From: CAIKZZ01 sp035524495
GTDB lineage: Bacteria; Pseudomonadota; Gammaproteobacteria; Steroidobacterales; Steroidobacteraceae
Assembly: GCA_035524495.1 (NCBI GenBank)
Contig: DATKOR010000023.1
Span: 3,725-67,724, forward strand
Reading direction: 5' to 3'
Length of the DNA stretch: 64,000 nt
Position numbers and translations under genes: made by a program. Positions within the stretch are counted from its first letter, which is position 1. Each line of letters begins with the position of its first letter. Positions 58,312-64,000 of this stretch are shown piece by piece. The notes under the pieces are model-generated. The model had not been told where the DNA came from, ran no database searches, and worked only from the letters and a program-made list of their open reading frames with translations.

Positions 58312-60678
58312 TTACTTCGGCTGGCCGGCGAGGAACAGCCAGGTCTCGAGCACCGTATCGGGGTTCAGCGACAGGCTGCCGATGCCCTGGTCGACGAGCC
58401 AGCGCGCGAACTCCGGGTGGTCCGAGGGGCCCTGGCCGCAGATCCCGACGTACTTGCCCTGCGCGCGGCAGGCCTTGATCGCGAGCGCGATCGCCGCCTT
58501 GACGGCCGGATCGCGCTCGTCGAAGAGCTTGGCGACGATGCCCGAGTCGCGGTCGAGCCCGAGCACCAGCTGCGTCATGTCGTTCGAGCCGATCGACATG
58601 CCGTCGAAGTACTTCAGGAACTCGTCGGCAAGCAGCGCGTTCGTCGGCAGCTCGCACATCATGATGACGCGCAGGCCGTTCTGCCCGCGGCCGAGGCCGT
58701 TGGCGGCCATCAGCGCCGTGACCTGCTCGGCCTCCTTCAGCGAGCGCACGAACGGCACCATGACCTCGACGTTCGTGAGTCCCATCTCGTCGCGCACGCG
58801 CTTGAGGGCCCGGCACTCGAGCTCGAAGCACGGCCGGAAGGTCTCGTCGATGTAGCGCGCGGCGCCGCGGAACCCGAGCATCGGGTTCTCCTCGTGCGGC
58901 TCGTAGAGCTTGCCGCCGATCAGGTTCGCGTACTCGTTGGACTTGAAGTCCGAGAGCCGCACGATGACCGGGTTCGGCGCGAACGCGGCCGCGATCTGCG
59001 CGATGCCCTCGGTCAGCTTGTCGACGAAGAACGACACCGGATCCTTGTAGCCGGCCATCTGGGTACGGATCGTGTCCTTGAGCGGCGCTTCGAGGCGGTC
59101 GAACTCCAGCAGCGCGCGCGGGTGCACGCCGATCATCCGGTTGATGATGAACTCGAGCCGGGCGAGGCCGACGCCGTGGTTCGGGATGCCGGCGAAGTCG
59201 AAGGCGCGGTCGGGGTTGCCGACGTTCATCGTGATCTTGACCGGCGGCGTCGGCAGCGCGTCGAGCTCGATCTGGCGCTTCTCGTAGTCGAGGGTGCCGG
59301 CGTAGACGTGACCCGTGTCGCCCTCGGCACAGGACACCGTGGCCTCGCGGCCCTCGGGCACGGTCTCGGTCGCGTCGCCGCAGCCGACGACGGCGGGGAT
59401 GCCGAGCTCGCGGGCGATGATCGCCGCATGGCAGGTGCGTCCGCCGCGGTTGGTGACGATCGCCGCGGCGCGCTTCATGACCGGCTCCCAGTCCGGGTCG
59501 GTCATGTCCGCGACCAGCACGTCGCCGTTCTGCACGCGCGCCATCTCGCGCACGTCGCGGATCAGGCGCGCGGGACCGGTGCCGATCCGGTTGCCGATCG
59601 CGCGCCCGGTCGCGAGCACGCGCGAGGTGGTCTTCAGCGTGAAGCGCTGGATCGAGCGGCCGGCGCGGCTCTGCACGGTCTCGGGACGCGCCTGCAGCAC
59701 GTAGATCTGCCCGTCGGTGCCGTCCTTGGCCCACTCGATGTCCATCGGGCACTGGTAGTGGTCTTCGATCAGCAGCGCCTGGCGCGCGAGCGCGGTCACG
59801 TCGGCGTCGCCGATCGAGAAGCGCGCGCGCTCGGCCGCCGGCACGTCGACGGTCTCGACGCGCCTGCCGCGGGTCGCCTCGCCATCGGCCGCGTACACCA
59901 TCTTGATGGCCTTGCCGCCGAGGTTGCGGCGCAGGATCGCCGGCTTCCCGGCCCTGAGACCCGTCTTGTAGACGTAGAACTCATCGGGATTGACGGCGCC
60001 CTGCACGACGGTCTCGCCGAGACCGTACGAGGCGGTGATGAACACGACGTCGCGAAATCCCGAGTCGGTGTCGAGCGTGAACATCACGCCGCTCGCCCCG
60101 AGGTCGCTGCGCACCATGTGCTGGATGCCGACCGACAGCGCCACCTGCGCGTGATCGAAGCCCTGGTGCACGCGATAGGCGATCGCGCGGTCGTTGAAGA
60201 GCGAGGCGTACACCTCGTGCAGCGCCCGCAGCACGGCGGCGCTGCCGCGCACGTTCAGGAACGTCTCCTGCTGGCCGGCGAACGAGGCCTCCGGCAGGTC
60301 CTCGGCGGTCGCCGAGGAGCGCACCGCGACCGCGATCTTGGCCCCGCCCATCGCCTCCCAGGCGGCGAGCACGTCGCGCTCGAGGCCGGGCGGGAAGGGC
60401 GTGGCGAGGATCCACTCGCGGATCTGCGCGCCGGTGGCCGCGAGCCGGTCGACGTCGTCGACGTCGAGCGTCGCGAGCGCGGCGTGGATGCGGCCGGCGA
60501 GGCCGCCGGCGGCGAGGAACTCGCGGTAGGCCGCCGCGGTCGTCGCGAAGCCGCCCGGGACCTTCACGCCGACGCGCGCGAGGTTGCCGATCATCTCGCC
60601 GATCGAGGCGTTCTTGCCGCCGACGCGCTCGACGTCGTGCATCCCGAGCTGCTCGAAGGGAACGGTGTACGTGCTCAC
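58312..60678 (-). CDS. ppsA: Phosphoenolpyruvate synthase
   Basis: 788 residues, normal length. N-terminal ATP-binding domain (GGKNASIGEM, VAVRSSATAEDLPEASFAGQQ), swivelling phospho-His domain (GGRTCHAAIIARELG, catalytic His near 420) and C-terminal PEP/pyruvate barrel with the CGQGPSDHPEF Cys/His. It makes PEP from pyruvate and ATP for gluconeogenesis. GTG start at 60678 (VSTYTVPFEQL). Its regulator ppsR is divergent. Confidence 0.97.
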   Translation of the reverse strand: MSTYTVPFEQLGMHDVERVGGKNASIGEMIGNLARVGVKVPGGFATTAAAYREFLAAGGLAGRIHAALATLDVDDVDRLAATGAQIREWILATPFPPGLERDVLAAWEAMGGAKIAVAVRSSATAEDLPEASFAGQQETFLNVRGSAAVLRALHEVYASLFNDRAIAYRVHQGFDHAQVALSVGIQHMVRSDLGASGVMFTLDTDSGFRDVVFITASYGLGETVVQGAVNPDEFYVYKTGLRAGKPAILRRNLGGKAIKMVYAADGEATRGRRVETVDVPAAERARFSIGDADVTALARQALLIEDHYQCPMDIEWAKDGTDGQIYVLQARPETVQSRAGRSIQRFTLKTTSRVLATGRAIGNRIGTGPARLIRDVREMARVQNGDVLVADMTDPDWEPVMKRAAAIVTNRGGRTCHAAIIARELGIPAVVGCGDATETVPEGREATVSCAEGDTGHVYAGTLDYEKRQIELDALPTPPVKITMNVGNPDRAFDFAGIPNHGVGLARLEFIINRMIGVHPRALLEFDRLEAPLKDTIRTQMAGYKDPVSFFVDKLTEGIAQIAAAFAPNPVIVRLSDFKSNEYANLIGGKLYEPHEENPMLGFRGAARYIDETFRPCFELECRALKRVRDEMGLTNVEVMVPFVRSLKEAEQVTALMAANGLGRGQNGLRVIMMCELPTNALLADEFLKYFDGMSIGSNDMTQLVLGLDRDSGIVAKLFDERDPAVKAAIALAIKACRAQGKYVGICGQGPSDHPEFARWLVDQGIGSLSLNPDTVLETWLFLAGQPK

Positions 60679-60817
60679 GCGACAAACCTCGGCCGGCGGG
60701 TGCCCGGCCGCGAATTGTGCCGCATTCGGGGCCCTGCCGCGTGAGGGGCTGCGCCGACCCGAGGCCGGCGCCGGCCGCTGCGGCGGCGGGGTAGACTTGA
60801 GGCCGGGAGGTGCGGCC

Positions 60818-61642
60818 TTGCCGAAGCGCACAGTGTTCTTCGTCTCGGACCAGACCGGCGTCACGGCCGAGACGATGGGCCACAGCCTGCTGACGCAGTT
60901 CGAGGGATTGACATTCCGCGCGGTGACGCTGCCGTTCGTCGCGACGCGCGAGAAGGCGATCGAGGCCCGGGCGCGCATCGACGCGACGGCCGAGGCCGAG
61001 GGCGAGCTGCCGATCGTGTTCAGCACGCTGATCAAGGACGACCTGCGCGACGAGGTCAAGGGGGCGCGGGCGACCTTTCTCGACTTCTTCGACGCGTTCC
61101 TCGGGCCGCTCGAGGACGCGCTCGGCGTCAAGAGTTCGCACGCCGCCGGCCGCGCGCACGGCATGGCGGATCCCGAGAGCTACACCGCGCGCATCAACGC
61201 GACGAACTTCGCGCTCGCCAACGACGACGGTGCGCAGACGCGCGAGTACGCGCAGGCCGACCTGATCCTGGTCGGGGTGTCGCGCTCGGGCAAGACGCCG
61301 ACCTGCCTCTACATGGCGCTGCAGTACGGCATCTACGCGGCGAACTACCCGCTGACCGAGGACGATCTCGAGGCCGGGAAGCTGCCGGCCTCGCTGGTGC
61401 GCTACCAGGCCAAGCTCTACGGGCTGACGATCCTGCCCGACCGGCTGCAGCAGATCCGCAACGAGCGCCGCCCGAACAGCCGCTACGCCTCGCCCCAGCA
61501 GGTGGCCTTCGAGGTCCGCGCCGCCGAGGCGCTGTTCGAGCGCCTCGGAATCCCTTTCATCGACACCACCAGTTGCTCGGTCGAGGAAATCGGCAGCCGC
61601 ATCATGCACGCCACGGGCATCGAGCGGCGCCTGCGCCCCTGA
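60818..61642 (+). CDS. ppsR: PEP synthase regulatory kinase/phosphorylase PpsR (DUF299)
   Basis: 274 residues. The family P-loop GVSRSGKTPTCLYMA (about 150-164) and VFFVSDQTGVTAE, VKSSHAAGRAHGM, FIDTTSCSVEEI are intact. PpsR phosphorylates a Thr next to the catalytic His of PpsA using ADP, and reverses it with phosphate. A TTG start is chosen because GGGAGG lies 7 nt upstream; a GTG five codons on is an alternative. Divergent from ppsA across 139 nt. Confidence 0.94.
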   Translation: MPKRTVFFVSDQTGVTAETMGHSLLTQFEGLTFRAVTLPFVATREKAIEARARIDATAEAEGELPIVFSTLIKDDLRDEVKGARATFLDFFDAFLGPLEDALGVKSSHAAGRAHGMADPESYTARINATNFALANDDGAQTREYAQADLILVGVSRSGKTPTCLYMALQYGIYAANYPLTEDDLEAGKLPASLVRYQAKLYGLTILPDRLQQIRNERRPNSRYASPQQVAFEVRAAEALFERLGIPFIDTTSCSVEEIGSRIMHATGIERRLRP

Positions 61643-61734
61643 GCAGGACGTGATCCAGTTCGCAACGCTGGCGCGATTCTTGCGCGTGCGTTCTCATCTC
61701 GTCAGTGCGCGCCGGACCGTAAAAATCCCTGTGT

Positions 61735-61740
61735 TATATT
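61735..61740 (+). promoter_or_regulatory. Candidate -10 element of the DUF1249 gene (leaderless arrangement)
   Basis: TATATT in an AT-rich patch, 6 nt before the ATG at 61747. No Shine-Dalgarno lies between. No good -35. Confidence 0.45.
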
Positions 61741-61746
61741 CAATCC

Positions 61747-62190
61747 ATGGTCAGCGATCACCTCTGTGTGGCGTCGTGGCGCGCGCGTCCGGGCAGCTTC
61801 GTGAGCCTGATGACGCTCTACGAGAGCAACTACATCCGGCTCGGCTGGCTGGCGGGTGATCTGCGCGTGCTCGCCGGCGAGCACCGCTCGCGGCGAGCCG
61901 GCGACGTGGAGCTCAAGCTCACGGTCCTCGAGCGCAGTCCGTACACGACGATGCTGCAGCTGACCTACGCCTTCGGCCGCGACGGCGAGGCGCCGGACGC
62001 GCCCGATCTCGCGGTCCGGGTCTATCACGATGCGCGGGTGGCGGAGGCGCACGCCTTCGGCCACGGCCGCGCGCGGATGGCGGCCGACGAGGCCGACCTG
62101 TCGTCGCGCTGGGCGCGCAACGTGATGCTCAACAAGTGGCTCGAGTACTGCGTCGATCGCGGACACCGCTTCGGCGCAGCGAGTGGCTGA
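61747..62190 (+). CDS. DUF1249 family protein
   Basis: 147 residues. It matches the YqiB/DUF1249 pattern: FVSLMTLYESNYIRLGWL, then VELKLTVLERSPYTTMLQLTY, LAVRVYHDARVAEAHAF and the C-terminal NVMLNKWLEYCVDRGHRF. Cytoplasmic, function unknown. In many Gammaproteobacteria it sits by parE/cpdA or nudF; here it follows ppsR. It may be leaderless. The next gene starts at or near its stop. Confidence 0.85.
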   Translation: MVSDHLCVASWRARPGSFVSLMTLYESNYIRLGWLAGDLRVLAGEHRSRRAGDVELKLTVLERSPYTTMLQLTYAFGRDGEAPDAPDLAVRVYHDARVAEAHAFGHGRARMAADEADLSSRWARNVMLNKWLEYCVDRGHRFGAASG

Positions 62191-62224
62191 GCGCGAGGTG
62201 GCGCGCCGCGAGGTGCCGCTCCCC

Positions 62225-63265
62225 ATGAGCATCGGCGACAAGATCAACGCCCTGAAGCTGCCCCTGCTCAGCGCCAGCAAGTCGGCCGAGGAGCAGGAAC
62301 GGCTGCTCAAGCTCTACTGGAACCGCGCCGAGCTCAAGAAGGAGCTCGCGAGCCTCGACGACCAGCTCTACCAGCTGCGCGACCGGCTCAAGCAGCAGGA
62401 GGCCGCGACGCAGCGCGCCGTCGACGAGCGCGAGTCGCTCGAGACGCTGCTCGGCAACCCGGAGCTCGGCTTCGGTGCGCTGGTGCACTTCCAGCTGAAC
62501 GGCCTGTGGCGCGCTTGCCGGGCGCAGCTCGAGCAGTTCGCAAGCGAGCTGCGGCGCCAGCAGGAGGACCGCGAGCGCAAGCGCCAGCTGGTCGAGTTCC
62601 ACCAGGAGCGCCAATCGCGCACGCAGCTCGCCGCCGAGCGCATCGCCGAGGCCGAGGAGGCGCTGCGCGTCGAGGAAGAGACGCTGGCGGGCCTGCGCGC
62701 GCGGCTCAAGGCCGCGACCGGCTTCTGGAACTACTTCCGGCGCCGCCGGCTCACCGACCAGATCGCGCGCCAGATGCCGCAGGCGAATGGCGCGCGCCGC
62801 TACCTCGACGACATGCAGGAAGCGAAGCGCACGATCGAGAAGGAGCCGTGGCCGGAGTTCGGCGGGCTGTCGCTGGAGGGCCGGCGCGCGATCAACAACG
62901 CGGTGATCGCCTACACGCAGCTGCTGTACGCGCGCCTCGCGGAGTCCGGACTCGCGCTGCATGCGCGGCAGTCGCGCGTCAAGAGCGTGCACGAGAGCAA
63001 CTACGGCTCGCGCGCCGAGTGCGAGGCGCTGATGAGCGAGATCGCGGCCGGGGCCGCGATCGTCAAGTCGCAGAAGGACATCGCCGGCGAGATCCGCACG
63101 CGCACCGAGGCGATCAAGAACGCCGCGACCTACCGCCACCCGGAGGACACGGTGCCGGACCCGGGTTCGCTGCCCTCGGCCTTCCTCGGGCGCGGCGTGC
63201 CGGTGCGTGAGCCGAACGTGCTGATCGACGACTACTGGGACGTCTACGCAACGCTGCTGCGCTGA
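62225..63265 (+). CDS. Conserved coiled-coil protein of unknown function
   Basis: 346 residues from the ATG at 62225 (MSIGDKINALKLPLLSASKS); a GTG at 62183 would add 14 residues of unconvincing sequence. No membrane segment or signal peptide. Heptad-rich helices (about 20-75 and 105-165) flank a more globular middle (LEGRRAINNAVIAYTQLLYARLAESGLAL) and a polar C-terminus ending DDYWDVYATLLR. I do not recognise a family. It follows the DUF1249 gene and could share its transcript. Confidence 0.8.
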   Translation: MSIGDKINALKLPLLSASKSAEEQERLLKLYWNRAELKKELASLDDQLYQLRDRLKQQEAATQRAVDERESLETLLGNPELGFGALVHFQLNGLWRACRAQLEQFASELRRQQEDRERKRQLVEFHQERQSRTQLAAERIAEAEEALRVEEETLAGLRARLKAATGFWNYFRRRRLTDQIARQMPQANGARRYLDDMQEAKRTIEKEPWPEFGGLSLEGRRAINNAVIAYTQLLYARLAESGLALHARQSRVKSVHESNYGSRAECEALMSEIAAGAAIVKSQKDIAGEIRTRTEAIKNAATYRHPEDTVPDPGSLPSAFLGRGVPVREPNVLIDDYWDVYATLLR

Positions 63266-63498
63266 GCGGCGGGCGCCGCGCGCGCCGCGAGCCGCCGCCG
63301 CCAGGCCGCGAGTTCGTCGAACCACGGAAGCGCAAGGACGCGCTGGCCCCGCTGCGACGGTTGCGCAGCAGAGGAGCTGCGGCAAGTCATAAGCCGCTCA
63401 GGCCGCGCTCGTGACCGCCGCCTGAGGAGCGCGTTTCTGCATGAATGCACGAGTAATTCGGCGATGATTTAGGACGCGCCCGGTGTACAAGACGATTC
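63266..63498. other. Non-coding stretch between the coiled-coil gene and tnpB
   Basis: It contains a 7-bp inverted repeat (63397-63403 with 63420-63426, 16-nt loop) that could be a weak terminator or the left-end hairpin of the transposon. GC falls from about 63430 on. The left boundary of the element cannot be fixed without its right end. A short minus-strand frame here (63244-63450) has no support. Confidence 0.4.
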
Positions 63499-64000
63499 GT
63501 GGCTGAGACCGCCGCGGCATCAACCCCCACCGTTCGTACCTACCGGTTCAAGGTCCGCGGCGAGTGTTATCCGTGGCTGAACGCCGCGGCGATCGAGGTC
63601 AACCAGGTCTGGAACTGGGCGAACGAGACGAGCTACAAGGCCGCACGACCGTTCTTTGGCCCGCCGAGCTTCCTGAGCGGGTTTGATTTGTGCAACTTGT
63701 CCTCAGGAGCCACCGAGCACTTCGAGCACATCGGCGCCGACACGATCCAGAAGGTCTGCTGCGAGTTCGCGATCCGGCGCCGACAGTTCCAGAAGGCGAA
63801 GCTGCGGTGGAGGGTGAGCAGGGGATCACGACGATCGCTGGGTTGGATCCCGTTCAAGGCAGCGAGCCTCCGGCGGAACGGCCATTCGCTTCGCTTCTGC
63901 GGCAAGTCGTTCCGGGTGTTCGAACGACCGCGATTCGTCGAGATCAAGCGATTTCGGGACGGCAGCTTCAGCCAGGACTCGGTCGGGGATTGGTGGCTCA
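63499..64000 (+). CDS. tnpB: TnpB-type (IS200/IS605 OrfB) RNA-guided nuclease/transposase, N-terminal part
   Basis: 167 codons are visible and the frame is open at the window edge. The start is a GTG at 63499. The N-terminal half resembles TnpB: TYRFKVRGECYPWLNAAA with VWNWANETS, the LGWIPFKAASL strand segment, and VFERPRFVEIKRFRDGSFSQD. The RuvC catalytic residues and zinc finger would lie to the right. GC is about 60% against 70% or more in neighbouring genes, and codons such as TTT, TTG and ATC are more common, so it was probably acquired. No tnpA is seen on the left. TnpB proteins use an RNA from the element end to cut DNA. Confidence 0.82.
   Translation, partial: MAETAAASTPTVRTYRFKVRGECYPWLNAAAIEVNQVWNWANETSYKAARPFFGPPSFLSGFDLCNLSSGATEHFEHIGADTIQKVCCEFAIRRRQFQKAKLRWRVSRGSRRSLGWIPFKAASLRRNGHSLRFCGKSFRVFERPRFVEIKRFRDGSFSQDSVGDWWL

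Noticed and set aside
63244..63450. Small minus-strand frame between the coiled-coil gene and tnpB
   Set aside because: It overlaps the 3' end of the real gene, is Arg-rich, and has no ribosome-binding site or recognisable motif.

Overview
The window is a stretch of chromosome from a high-GC bacterium, roughly 70% G+C by eye, with genes packed tightly on both strands and many 4-nt start/stop overlaps. Several gene orders are typical of Gammaproteobacteria: ypjD and corB divergent from ffh-rpsP-rimM-trmD-rplS; ffs-dnaX-ybaB-recR; orn divergent from rsgA; mlaFEDCB; gcvR next to dapA; and ppsA divergent from ppsR. The very high GC, a suf operon built on SufU, and the serine/threonine kinase module suggest a lineage near Nevskiales, Steroidobacterales or Xanthomonadales. 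That placement is an inference from gene content; no phylogeny was run. Layout, left half: 1-2.8 kb is the end of a branched-chain keto-acid dehydrogenase operon (E1 beta, E2) with a branched-chain aminotransferase. At 2.9-4.2 kb is a DEAD-box helicase gene with an intrinsic terminator in its leader. At 4.2-9.3 kb is a minus-strand module of transmembrane Ser/Thr kinase, PP2C phosphatase, double-FHA protein and FMN-dependent hydroxy-acid dehydrogenase. At 9.4-18.3 kb are radA, corB/ypjD, the SRP/ribosome maturation operon and sppA. At 18.3-27.8 kb are threonine and proline catabolism (tdh-kbl, putA with its Lrp-type regulator), a heat-shock S4 protein, a thioredoxin co-chaperone, a Nudix hydrolase, a secreted M20 hydrolase and a cupin. 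At 28.1-31.1 kb are a chemoreceptor, a secreted Cache protein and SixA. Layout, right half: 31.2-37.8 kb is a nine-gene suf iron-sulfur operon (rrf2-sufB-C-D-S-U-T-Rieske) behind a clear Rrf2/IscR-type operator. At 38-39 kb is a class I aldolase. At 39-43.9 kb is the Mla phospholipid transport system, with a tandem second mlaC and a convergent mlaA. At 43.9-49.2 kb are a BepA-like protease, PhoH, Bcp, GcvR, DapA and a small lipoprotein. At 49.3-52.3 kb are tRNA-Ser(GGA), 4.5S RNA, dnaX, ybaB and recR. At 52.2-58.3 kb are rsgA, an M48 protease, orn, an ArnT-like glycosyltransferase, an AlkB-type hydroxylase and a GFA-family protein. At 58.3-63.3 kb are ppsA/ppsR, a DUF1249 protein and a coiled-coil protein. 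The last 500 bases hold the start of a TnpB-type (IS200/IS605 OrfB) gene of clearly lower GC that is cut by the window edge. Most of the window is core genome. The parts most worth a second look are the kinase/phosphatase/FHA module, whose last gene has no ordinary start codon; the mlaC duplication with a decayed mlaD tail in front of it; several candidate leaderless genes with a -10 box 6-7 nt before the start codon; the terminator in the rhlE leader; and the TnpB gene at the edge. No CRISPR array, prophage, origin or toxin-antitoxin pair was recognised.
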